NCBI GenBank assembly: GCA_001896725.1
Contig: MPPA01000033.1
Span: 1-64,000, forward strand
Source: Methanococcoides sp. EBM-47
GTDB taxonomy: Archaea > Halobacteriota > Methanosarcinia > Methanosarcinales > Methanosarcinaceae
Length of the DNA: 64,000 bases
Direction: 5' to 3'
Positions 50,944-59,285 of the stretch are shown here, piece after piece. The notes under the pieces were generated by a model, which did no database searches, was not told the origin of the DNA, and was given only the letters and a program-made list of their open reading frames with translations. The position numbers and the translations under genes are program-made. Positions within the stretch are counted from its first letter, which is position 1; the number at the start of each line of letters is the position of its first letter.

Positions 50944-52293
50944 TCAATCCACTTCGTCGTACATGCGAGGTTTTAGCTCACGCTTATTGTTTGCAGGAGC
51001 AGGGTCTTGGCTGTCATCATCCTCTCTGCGGTGCAGGTCCTGGTTCATAATGGTATTGAACATAAAATACTTCTTGACATAGGCACGGATCTCTTCATCG
51101 GAAATACAGGAAACCCTCTTATCTTCATTGAAAAGTCTCTGGATGTCTGCCTGTATGCTCCTCAGACGTTTATCACTTTTATCTACTTCTATATGAACAT
51201 CCATCATTTCCTTGAGCGTTTCCTGGACCTTGAACTTAAGGACCTCTATTCCTGAAGAATCCCCGATGAGGAAGTTCCTTTTACCTCCAACTATCTCAGG
51301 AGGATATGGTTCATATGTGAAGGGGTTCTTGATAACACCTGCAGTATGAATGCCGGACTCGTGGGCAAATACGTTCTGTCCCACCACAGATTTATTACGG
51401 GGTATCCTTATGCCGATCTCCTTCTCCATGAACTTGGCAAACTCCACAAGACAGCTCAGATCATATTTCTCAAATCCATTGACACGCATTTTCAGGAATA
51501 CAAGCAGTTTTTCCATCTCTGCATTGCCCGCCCTTTCGCCAATGCCCAGGTATGTCACATTTGACCAGTTGGCACCGTGCCAATAGCCTGCCAGAGAGTT
51601 TGCAACTGCAAGTCCAAAGTCATCATGGCAGTGGGTTTCTATGTTCTTTGCACCGAGCTCGTGCTTCAAATATTTGACAATAGTGGGTATTCCGTAGGGT
51701 TCATCCACATCCATGAAAGGGATGCCATATCCTATGGTGTCACATATCCGGATGATACAGTCCGGATCGATCTCAAGTATCTTTTCCACCAGGGGGAACA
51801 CGAAATCATAATTATCGGCCCGTGTCATATCTTCTACATGAGCACGTGTCCTAAGACCATGGTCTACTGCATATTGCAGAGCATTAAGGTATTTTTCCTG
51901 AGCTGCTTCCCTGCTTGGAAGTTTCATCTTGTCATATATATGGGGGTCGGACACGGACATGAGGATACCTGTTTCTTCTATTCCGTCGACATTGAGCACC
52001 ATATCGATATCGGCAGGGTTTGCACGAGCCCACCCAGTTATTTCCGGGAATTCATATCCCCTGTCCTGCATAAGTTTGATAGCCTTCCTATCTCTTTCAT
52101 TATAGACAAAGGTCTCCAGCTTCTCAATGCCTATCATATGCAGATATTCGTATATCTGCACCTTGTGCTTGCTTCTTATAACAATGCCCGGCATTTGGGC
52201 CCCGTCCCTTAAGGTACTGTCACTGATCGACACCTCCTGCCCATAGGGTAGTTCTATCTTGGGCAGATCATCATAGTTCCGGTATGTCTTCAT
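50944..52293 (-). CDS. Probable Re-citrate synthase (HMG-CoA lyase-like aldolase family)
   Basis: A 449-residue member of the isopropylmalate/homocitrate synthase superfamily. SDSTLRDGAQMPG is the N-terminal barrel motif, ETHCHDDFGLAVANS carries the metal-binding HxH, and VTYLGIGERAGNAEME and HESGIHTAG follow. The divergent first motif, the length and pairing with isocitrate dehydrogenase favour the Re-type citrate synthase described in anaerobes over LeuA, AksA or citramalate synthase. It condenses acetyl-CoA with oxaloacetate. Aconitase is not in the window. Assignment among paralogues is inferred. Confidence 0.75.
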   Translation of the reverse strand: MKTYRNYDDLPKIELPYGQEVSISDSTLRDGAQMPGIVIRSKHKVQIYEYLHMIGIEKLETFVYNERDRKAIKLMQDRGYEFPEITGWARANPADIDMVLNVDGIEETGILMSVSDPHIYDKMKLPSREAAQEKYLNALQYAVDHGLRTRAHVEDMTRADNYDFVFPLVEKILEIDPDCIIRICDTIGYGIPFMDVDEPYGIPTIVKYLKHELGAKNIETHCHDDFGLAVANSLAGYWHGANWSNVTYLGIGERAGNAEMEKLLVFLKMRVNGFEKYDLSCLVEFAKFMEKEIGIRIPRNKSVVGQNVFAHESGIHTAGVIKNPFTYEPYPPEIVGGKRNFLIGDSSGIEVLKFKVQETLKEMMDVHIEVDKSDKRLRSIQADIQRLFNEDKRVSCISDEEIRAYVKKYFMFNTIMNQDLHRREDDDSQDPAPANNKRELKPRMYDEVD

Positions 52294-52527
52294 ATATTTC
52301 CTCCAGCTGAGCCAAATCTATAATATATTCTGGCAAAACAATACGTTCGCACCTGCATTTAATAAAGATATGGTCCCATAACATTTACGGATCATAGGAA
52401 CGTTCCAGCAGATGTGTACAAAGCCTGCTACTTTACATGTGTGCTCAGATTAAAAGGTTTTCTTTGGTTATTTGACTTAAGGATTTATAATTTAAACGCC
52501 ATTCTATAGACCATGTGGAGCGCTATA

Positions 52528-53016
52528 ATGCAGAAATTCGAAAAACACCCTGCTCAGCAGAAGGTCATAAGGTTGCTTTTTGAGAGGGGTTTCCAGGTTA
52601 ACGATGAGGGAAAAGTAACGTCTGGCAAGATAGAGATCCCTCATACTCAGCTTGCCAAAGAGGTAGGGGTGGATAGACGAGTGGTAGATTCGACAACAGA
52701 GGCCATACTTGAAGATCCCCTTTTGAAGAATATATTCCAGAACATTCATTCGATACCGTTTTTAAGGGATGTGGCTCCTTCTCTTGGTCTTGGGGTCATT
52801 ACCATTATTCCCGATGACGCGGCACATACGGGTATAATTGCCGATGTTACTGGTGTGATATCCATTCATGGTTTCAGCATCAGACAGGCTGTTTCTGATG
52901 ATCCTTATTTTACCAGTGAGCCGCGTCTGACAATTATCACGGATAGTAAAGTTTCAGGAGAAGTCGTAGAAGAACTGCTCAAATTGAAAAATATAAAAGG
53001 GGTAAGTATATCCTGA
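52528..53016 (+). CDS. HTH-ACT regulator of amino acid metabolism
   Basis: A 162-residue archaeal protein: an N-terminal helix-turn-helix (KIEIPHTQLAKEVGVDRRVVDSTTE region, about 35-65) and a C-terminal ACT domain (IIPDDAAHTGIIADVTGVIS onward, about 90-162). ACT domains bind amino acids, so it probably represses or activates a biosynthetic gene in response to one. GGAG 7 nt before ATG 52528 favours this start over ATG 52513. Target unknown. Confidence 0.85.
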   Translation: MQKFEKHPAQQKVIRLLFERGFQVNDEGKVTSGKIEIPHTQLAKEVGVDRRVVDSTTEAILEDPLLKNIFQNIHSIPFLRDVAPSLGLGVITIIPDDAAHTGIIADVTGVISIHGFSIRQAVSDDPYFTSEPRLTIITDSKVSGEVVEELLKLKNIKGVSIS

Positions 53017-53046
53017 TCCTTTAATATCAGATCATAGATTTGGATA

Positions 53047-54240
53047 TCACAGCACAGCCTTTGCAAAGGCCGTGAATAGTTTTACCATATGCAATGACCT
53101 TCTTGGGTCAAGCATTTTTCTGATGAGTATCGAAGGATGGTCCATATCACCATATTCTCTAATAGTGTTCACGATAGGAGGTGTGTTCATAGCACATAGC
53201 AACTCATCCAGTTCACTGTCACTGAGACCTTTGATAAAATCGTGTATCTTCATACCTATGTTTAGTTCTTTCCCAATGGAGGCTTTCCATTGTTTCTCAT
53301 ATTGTTGTAAATTACCTGCAGAAGCGTCCTCATCAAGGGAAGCTGCCACCTTCCCGGCAATTTTGGCACACAGAGCACCTGTATATATGCCACCTCCAGA
53401 CGTTGGTTTAACTTGGCCAGCAGCATCTCCAACTACCATAATCCCATCTGCATAGGTTCTGCGCAGGTATCCTATAGGTATACCACCAACCACCATGTCT
53501 GTTCGTCCGCTACGATAGCGGGCTGCAATATGAGGATGATGCTGAAGCAGCCATTGTAGACATTCATTGGTATCAGGACCATTGATACTATCAGTTGCCA
53601 ACCCTATTCTGGAAACATGTTCATCCACGGGCACTGTCCAGGCAAAGAAACCAGGTGCCTTTGAACCTACGAACAGCTCCACAAAATCAGGATCATCTGA
53701 CCTATATGGAGCCTCTATCTGTATGCCTGGCATGATCCTCTGCACATTGCCAAGACCCGCCATCTTTGCCATATTACTGCGCACTCCATCTGCAGCAATG
53801 ATCACTTTCGTCTGGATGTTCTGCAAGTTGCCTTTTTCAAGTACGCTAAGGGTCTGGCGGCTTTTACTAAGCCGCATTCCTATTGCACGTGTCCTGAGCA
53901 TCACATCAACCCCGGCATCTGCTGCCATCCTGAAAAGTGTCCTATCGAACATTTTCCTTGAGACCACATATGCTTTTGTTTTGCCCCCATCTATAGGCAA
54001 CGGTTTTTCAGTGGGTGGATGAACATAAGCTCCTCTGACAGAATTGAGGACGAAGTCATCCAAAGGTTGAACATCGCATTCTTTTACTGCACGTGTGCTG
54101 AGCAGACCTGTACATCCCACCGGCGAGCCTATAAAAGCATGCTCTTCAATAAGCAAAACCTTCGCCCCTTCCTCAGATGCGTAGCGTGCTGCAGTTGAGC
54201 CCACAGGCCCGCCTCCCACAACGATCACATCATATTGCAT
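53047..54240 (-). CDS. Geranylgeranyl reductase family flavoprotein
   Basis: A 397-residue FAD-dependent reductase of archaeal ether-lipid or polyprenol chains. VVGGGPVGSTAARYASEEGAKVLLIEE is the FAD-binding fold (split here for reading), GCTGLLS is a conserved cysteine motif, and GDAAGQVKPTSGGGIYTG binds the FAD phosphate. Likely saturates geranylgeranyl groups of archaeol precursors or a polyprenyl carrier. It starts 2 nt after the HAD gene stop, so both form one operon. Confidence 0.9.
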   Translation of the reverse strand: MQYDVIVVGGGPVGSTAARYASEEGAKVLLIEEHAFIGSPVGCTGLLSTRAVKECDVQPLDDFVLNSVRGAYVHPPTEKPLPIDGGKTKAYVVSRKMFDRTLFRMAADAGVDVMLRTRAIGMRLSKSRQTLSVLEKGNLQNIQTKVIIAADGVRSNMAKMAGLGNVQRIMPGIQIEAPYRSDDPDFVELFVGSKAPGFFAWTVPVDEHVSRIGLATDSINGPDTNECLQWLLQHHPHIAARYRSGRTDMVVGGIPIGYLRRTYADGIMVVGDAAGQVKPTSGGGIYTGALCAKIAGKVAASLDEDASAGNLQQYEKQWKASIGKELNIGMKIHDFIKGLSDSELDELLCAMNTPPIVNTIREYGDMDHPSILIRKMLDPRRSLHMVKLFTAFAKAVL

Positions 54241-54242
54241 GT

Positions 54243-54956
54243 TTATACTCTTTTTCCAGGTTTGAACTGGTCGAGCACTTCGCTGATATCGTTCAAAATG
54301 ACATCAGGATCAGCAGTCCCGGACCTTTTGTATGTATCGTTGTTCCTGTCCCCGTAAGCTGCATAGGCAGTAAGCATTCCTAAAGCCTTTGAAGGTGCAA
54401 TGTCCCTGCGCAGGCTATCACCTACAAAAAGAGTATTACAGGGCTGCAGGTCAAGTGCTTCCAGAGCAAAAAGGAAGGTTTGATGTGATGGTTTGCTCGA
54501 ACCTGTGATATCTGCACAGAAGAGGGCATCCAACCATTGAGAGAAACCGGTCTTTTCAAGTCTTTTTTTTGCGTTGTTACTATGTGCATCTGTAAGTATT
54601 GCAATTTTCAGTCCCATTTTTTTGAGTTCCCTGATCGTGGAAATGGCATTAGGATATGGGCTTACAGCTCTTAATTTCTCAGTTTCGTATATCTTACAAC
54701 ATTCGTTATATGTGGATTGTGAAAATACATCCATGTCCAGAATATAGTCCCTTATATTGTTCCAGTCTTCGAAGCCATAGCCTGGCCTTCTGAAATACTG
54801 GAAAAGTTCAAGGGCATCTCCACATCCAATATAGTTCACTATCTCCTGACAAGCATGTATTTTTGCTTCCACAAGATCAAAAAGTGTATTGTCCATATCG
54901 AACATGATGCAGGTAAGGTCATCTGTATTGAGCGTAGCCTGTATTTCAAGCGTCAT
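54243..54956 (-). CDS. HAD superfamily phosphatase
   Basis: A 237-residue HAD hydrolase: motif I FDMDNTLFD at about 19-27, motif II ILTDAHS near 119, motif III Lys in SSKPSHQ near 149 and motif IV FVGDSLRRDI near 173, with an alpha-helical cap between motifs I and II. Coupling to a geranylgeranyl reductase raises the idea of a lipid or prenyl phosphate substrate, but this is conjecture. GAGAGAGG precedes the ATG. Confidence 0.9.
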   Translation of the reverse strand: MTLEIQATLNTDDLTCIMFDMDNTLFDLVEAKIHACQEIVNYIGCGDALELFQYFRRPGYGFEDWNNIRDYILDMDVFSQSTYNECCKIYETEKLRAVSPYPNAISTIRELKKMGLKIAILTDAHSNNAKKRLEKTGFSQWLDALFCADITGSSKPSHQTFLFALEALDLQPCNTLFVGDSLRRDIAPSKALGMLTAYAAYGDRNNDTYKRSGTADPDVILNDISEVLDQFKPGKRV

Positions 54957-55668
54957 AAACTTCCTCTCTGTATCTCTCAGACAATACGTAATAGTTAAGG
55001 TCTATAATAAAGATGTGTATCTTGCACATGGATATATTTATATATATTCTAATTTATATTAGATATAAGTAGCTCTATGATTTTTAAATGCAGGTGATCA
55101 TCAAATGCCTTTCGATACTGTTGAACATAATAAAAAAAGAAATTTTGAGAAAAATGCACAAGTATATGAAGGATATGAACGAACGGATGGTTTTTACTCA
55201 TCCTGCGGGCAGGCTTTTATCCGGATAAAACCAGATAAAGGTCGTTGAGATCCTGGTTTTCTTCATTCTGATAATATCATGTTCTTGTCAGAAGGAACTG
55301 CTTGGTATCTGGATGCGCTAATGTCAATATATCTTAATATATCTTGGGATCAAGGGATGTCCCAACTGAGCATCTCTATCTTTGTTACTGATGCTAAACA
55401 TTTTTATATTTGCAGGATCTGTCCTTTTTGCCTCTTAACATCCCAGCAGCCATTAGGACATCTATGCCATCTATATCCAATAGGTTCAATATGAGGGTTC
55501 TGTAGGTATAAAATGTTACTCATCTCAATTTTTGTATGTTTTTATAAACTATTTTATGTTAGATATAATAAATTATATATAGAATATTATATATGTGACC
55601 GCAGAGTATATTCTTAATCTGTTAGTTGACAATAAAAATGAAGTTCGCATATTCATTGAGGAAAAATA
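54957..55668. other. 700-nt spacer with a truncated methyltransferase-like start
   Basis: A 47-codon frame at 55105-55248 (MPFDTVEHNKKRNFEKNAQV and onward, ending KPDKGR, TGA) looks like the first residues of a SAM methyltransferase, then breaks; the following DNA is AT-rich with several TATA-like stretches (55030-55080, 55540-55600) and a repeated ATATATCTT at about 55328-55350. Probable gene remnant plus the kinase promoter. Confidence 0.4.
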
Positions 55669-57177
55669 ATGGATATCATGAAACTTAATTCCGCAGAGAC
55701 CGAAGCGCTCGTACTCAAGAACCTGAAGCATCAATCTATGAAAAGTACGATATATTTGAACGGTGAGTTTCTGATAGTATATATGAATAAAGCTGCTGAG
55801 GATCTTTTTGGCTGGAAGTCAGACGAGTTGAGAGGAAAATCACTTGATGTTTTAAAAGTGGAAAACCTTAGCAAACAAATAAAAGATAATATAAAAAATG
55901 TTCTGAAAAATGGTGGAAGCTATTCTCTTGAGTCTACTTCTGAAAAAAAAGAAGGAACCACATTTTTTTGTGAGTTGAACTTCTATCCTCTCTACGATAA
56001 CAATAGAAATCTATACGGTATTCTTACCAGTCAAAGAGATATTACAGAAAAGAAACTTCTTGAGACAAACTTAAAAGAAAGTGAAGAAAAATTCCAGGCC
56101 TTGTATGAAAATATTCCTAGTGGGACTCTGATCATTGGGCAGGATTATATTATCGAGGACGTAAATCAAAGGACCTGTGATATCACAGGTTTTTCAAAAG
56201 AAGAACTTGTTGGCCAGTCATGTGACATTCTGTGTCCCAAAGGATCAAGATCAAAGAAATGTCCTATATGGGTTGAAGGACTTGATGGGTTTCAGGGCAT
56301 GGACACTACTATCAAATGTAAGGATGGTAGGGAAAATCCCATTCTCAAGAATGCGAAAAAGATCACTCTTCATGGTAAACAGTATATCCTTGAGAGCTTT
56401 CAGGACATCAGTGAACGTAAAGCATCAGAAGAAGCACTGTTACATGCGAAGTTGGTAGCAGAAGAGGCCAGCAGGGCAAAGTCCGAATTCCTGGCGAATA
56501 TGAGCCATGAACTAAGAACCCCACTTAATTCTATAATTGGCTTTTCTCAGATATTGAATGAAGGGACATTTGGAGCTATGAATGAAAAGCAAGCAAAATA
56601 TATCCAACATATTTTGAACAGTGGGAATCATCTGCTACAACTCATCAATACAATACTGGACCTTTCTAAAGTAGAATCTGGAAAAATGGAATTATATTGT
56701 GAGAACTTTTATATACAAGAGCTAGTGGGTGACCTAAGTATAGTCATCCGTCCCATGGCAGTTAAGAAGAATATAAGATTTGAGCTCAATGAACTTACTG
56801 ATAATACCCAGATATATGCAGACAAGACAAAGCTCAAGCAGATAATGTACAATCTGCTTGACAATGCAATAAAGTTCACTTATTCAGGGGGGTCAGTGAC
56901 ACTTACCCTGGAACTTATCGATAATGAACTACAAGTATCTGTAGCAGACACAGGTATCGGAATTCCTCAGCATGCTATTGATAGTATTTTCAAACCTTTT
57001 AAGCAGGCTGATCTTTCAACCTCAAAGATCTACGGTGGTACTGGACTAGGACTTGCGCTTGTAAAGGAATTTGTTGGATTACATAAAGGTAGTGTGTGGG
57101 TAGAGAGCGAAGAAGATAAAGGGTCTGTATTTAAATTACGGCTTCCACAGCAGGACCCGAACAATGCAGGCCATTAG
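55669..57177 (+). CDS. PAS-PAS sensor histidine kinase
   Basis: A 502-residue soluble kinase. PAS domains at about 20-130 and 140-250; the second holds three cysteines (CDILCPKG then KKCPIW), a form that may bind a metal or respond to redox state. HisKA follows with His280 in NMSHELRTPLNS, then HATPase with NLLDNAIKF, DTGIGIP and GGTGLGL. No receiver-domain gene is adjacent. Ends in TAG; the next in-frame stop is TGA more than 30 codons later, inside the antisense of the tRNA gene. Confidence 0.9.
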   Translation: MDIMKLNSAETEALVLKNLKHQSMKSTIYLNGEFLIVYMNKAAEDLFGWKSDELRGKSLDVLKVENLSKQIKDNIKNVLKNGGSYSLESTSEKKEGTTFFCELNFYPLYDNNRNLYGILTSQRDITEKKLLETNLKESEEKFQALYENIPSGTLIIGQDYIIEDVNQRTCDITGFSKEELVGQSCDILCPKGSRSKKCPIWVEGLDGFQGMDTTIKCKDGRENPILKNAKKITLHGKQYILESFQDISERKASEEALLHAKLVAEEASRAKSEFLANMSHELRTPLNSIIGFSQILNEGTFGAMNEKQAKYIQHILNSGNHLLQLINTILDLSKVESGKMELYCENFYIQELVGDLSIVIRPMAVKKNIRFELNELTDNTQIYADKTKLKQIMYNLLDNAIKFTYSGGSVTLTLELIDNELQVSVADTGIGIPQHAIDSIFKPFKQADLSTSKIYGGTGLGLALVKEFVGLHKGSVWVESEEDKGSVFKLRLPQQDPNNAGH

Positions 57178-57234
57178 AACATCATTGATGCAATGGGGCA
57201 GATCCATTATACCAAGATATCTAAAATGTTTCAG

Positions 57235-57306
57235 CGGACCTGCCGGGGATCGAACCCGGGTTCTAAGCTCCGGAGGCTTAAGTGATATCCGCTACACTAC
57301 AGGTCC
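57235..57306 (-). tRNA. tRNA-Arg (anticodon CCG)
   Basis: On the minus strand the acceptor arm GGACCTG pairs with CAGGTCC plus discriminator G. A D-arm GTGT...TCAC-like pairing, the anticodon stem TAAGC / GCTTA with loop CTCCGGA (anticodon CCG) and a T-arm CCGGG-TTCGATC-CCCGG are all present. No intron and no encoded CCA. Located 65 nt downstream of the DEAD-box helicase gene on the same strand. Confidence 0.95.
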
Positions 57307-57312
57307 ATAGAG

Positions 57313-57333
57313 TGAATACCGATAAGGTATTCA
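57313..57333 (-). terminator. Hairpin between DEAD-box gene and tRNA-Arg
   Basis: Perfect 8-bp stem TGAATACC / GGTATTCA with loop GATAA, between the helicase stop and the tRNA 5' end. Could terminate the mRNA or mark tRNA 5' processing. Confidence 0.45.
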
Positions 57334-57371
57334 TCACTGATAAATATGCTGTTGATCTTATTTTCAGACGG

Positions 57372-58640
57372 TCAGCGACCTTTTGCAGGATAAGGTTTCC
57401 CTGATACTGGATACTGTCTGCCTTGTTTTTGTGGCCTGGCCCTCTGTCCCGGTCCATGCTGTTTTCTTGGTGCAGGTCTAGCTGCATCACCAATCGCATT
57501 CTTTGCCTTTTCCGAATGGTAATGATGTTCTGCAATCTCTATTTTCTGACGTATTAGTTTCTCGATGTTACGCAGGTAATCACGCTCATCTGCCGCACAA
57601 AATGAGTATGCCGTGCCATCTGATCCTGCTCTTGCTGTACGACCGATGCGGTGCACATAATTCTCTGGTTCGTTAGGGATATCATAGTTTATAACATGGG
57701 ATATATCCTCAACATCAATTCCGCGCGCAGCGATATCGGTCGCCACCAGCACTCTCACACTTCCTGACCTGAAATCATCCATGGCTTTAGTGCGCTGATT
57801 TTGTGATCTGTTCCCATGGATCGCATCTGCTTCTATATTGTTCCTATTGAGCAACAAAGCCACTTTATTTGCACGATGTTTTGTACGGGTAAAAACTAGA
57901 ACCGATGTTAAATGGTTATGTTGCAAAAGGCCGAGCAAGAGTTTATCCTTATTTTCCTGGTCCACAAAAAAAATGAATTGGTCTATTTTCTCTACAGTTG
58001 TTGCCTGTGGTGAAACTTCCACAAGAATGGGACTGGTAAGAAGTTTGCGCGCAATTTCTGATATTTGTGGGGACATAGTAGCAGAAAAGAAAAGAGATTG
58101 CCTTTTTACAGGAAGTAAGGAAACTATGCGATACACATCTTTCATGAAGCCCATATCAAGCATCCTATCTGCTTCGTCAAGTACAAAGAACTCAACGGCA
58201 ATTAGTTTTACATATCCTTGGTCAAGAAGGTCAAGCAGTCTGCCTGGTGTGGCTATCAGGACATCAACACCATGTGATAAGGCCTTTACCTGGGGTCCTT
58301 GTCCAACACCGCCAAATATAACAGTATGTCGGAACTTTATGAATTGCCCATAAGTGGCAAAACTATCTCCTATCTGAGCCGCAAGCTCTCTTGTGGGTGC
58401 AAGGACAAGTACCCGTGGCATTCTGGGCTTAGAATGTTTACGAATATCTGAAATTTTTTGAAGGATTGGTAATACGAATGCAGCAGTTTTGCCAGTGCCG
58501 GTCTGAGCGATACCTATCAGATCCCTGTTCTCTAACAAATGGGGTATAGCCAGTGCCTGTATTGGAGTAGGAGCAGTGTATCCTTCATTTTCAAGCGCTC
58601 TTTGAAGTGGTTTTTTGATCCTTAGGTTTTCAAATGACAT
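57372..58640 (-). CDS. DEAD-box RNA helicase (RhlE/CsdA-like)
   Basis: A 422-residue ATP-dependent RNA helicase. TPIQALAIP (Q motif), AQTGTGKTAA, PTRELAAQI, TPGRLLD, DEAD, SAT, ARGIDVED and HRIGRTAR are in canonical order. The C-terminal tail from about 375 is rich in Arg, Lys, Gly, Pro and Gln (RPAPRKQHGPGQRARPQKQG), typical of RNA-binding extensions. A predicted 5' leader of about 90-100 nt recalls the cold-regulated deaD of Methanococcoides, suggesting stress control. Looks bacterial in type, as often in Methanosarcinaceae. Confidence 0.94.
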   Translation of the reverse strand: MSFENLRIKKPLQRALENEGYTAPTPIQALAIPHLLENRDLIGIAQTGTGKTAAFVLPILQKISDIRKHSKPRMPRVLVLAPTRELAAQIGDSFATYGQFIKFRHTVIFGGVGQGPQVKALSHGVDVLIATPGRLLDLLDQGYVKLIAVEFFVLDEADRMLDMGFMKDVYRIVSLLPVKRQSLFFSATMSPQISEIARKLLTSPILVEVSPQATTVEKIDQFIFFVDQENKDKLLLGLLQHNHLTSVLVFTRTKHRANKVALLLNRNNIEADAIHGNRSQNQRTKAMDDFRSGSVRVLVATDIAARGIDVEDISHVINYDIPNEPENYVHRIGRTARAGSDGTAYSFCAADERDYLRNIEKLIRQKIEIAEHHYHSEKAKNAIGDAARPAPRKQHGPGQRARPQKQGRQYPVSGKPYPAKGR

Positions 58641-58752
58641 TTTTCCTCTTGATTTAATAGCACAGGTATAGAATTAATTGCAGACTTTGTGTTCAGGGTA
58701 GACAAATTGAAGTTTACAGTACGGCAAAAAGCTCACTGAAGGGCTTAATCCT

Positions 58753-58760
58753 CTTTTATA
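58753..58760 (-). promoter_or_regulatory. TATA box of the DEAD-box helicase gene
   Basis: TATAAAAG on the minus strand, 113 nt before the start codon, implying a leader of roughly 90 nt. Confidence 0.45.
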
Positions 58761-59285
58761 GCTCATGTGTTCCCAAAACAAAGGAACCCAGTTTTAGTAT
58801 GTTGCTGGTCTCCTTTTTCCCGTGCTTATGTAATAATATATACATGCGTATATACATATATATTATATATCGCATAATATTCTGTTCAATCTTAGCAGAT
58901 GAGTTCATTGAACTACTTTTTATTATTTTAATCTATTTACAACTTACTCAGAAAAAGTTAGAACTTTTCAATTCTTTGGTCTGAATTTTAAACACTTCTT
59001 TTTTACAAGATAGTGTATATAGATAAATACCAGTTTCCAGTTGTCCACTTTTCATTGATGGAGGTCAATATTGGGACTGAAAGTCTCAATAGAACTTCTT
59101 TGTTTGGAAATGTAACATTTACAAACTTTAGTGCGATAAATTCAATGTTCTTAATGTAAGATAGGACAATAACGTGACAATAACGTAGAATTGTACACGA
59201 GATTGCTAAAAATGTCAAACTGTTTTTTCTGATAGAAAATAAGGATAAAAGAGAAGATATTCTCTTTATCAAGGAGCGACAACCA
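58761..59285. other. AT-rich spacer, no gene supported
   Basis: A hairpin GTTCC / GGAAC lies at about 58769-58790 and alternating TATA/ATAT tracts at about 58838-58880. Small open frames on both strands (58799-58984 plus, 59003-59272 minus) lack ribosome binding sites and recognisable domains; their compositions look like chance reading of AT-rich DNA. Confidence 0.45.

Noticed and set aside
57178-57287. Pyl read-through extension of the second kinase past its TAG
   Set aside because: The extension would run into the antisense of tRNA-Arg, with no family domain; TAG is the normal stop here.
58838-58880. TATA/ATAT alternating tract as an RNA or replication element
   Set aside because: Low-complexity AT DNA without a stable unique fold or repeated binding motif.
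59003-59272. 89-codon minus-strand frame after the GT-C-like gene
   Set aside because: Begins 14 nt past the previous stop but has no clear binding site or domain; could only be supported by conservation data.
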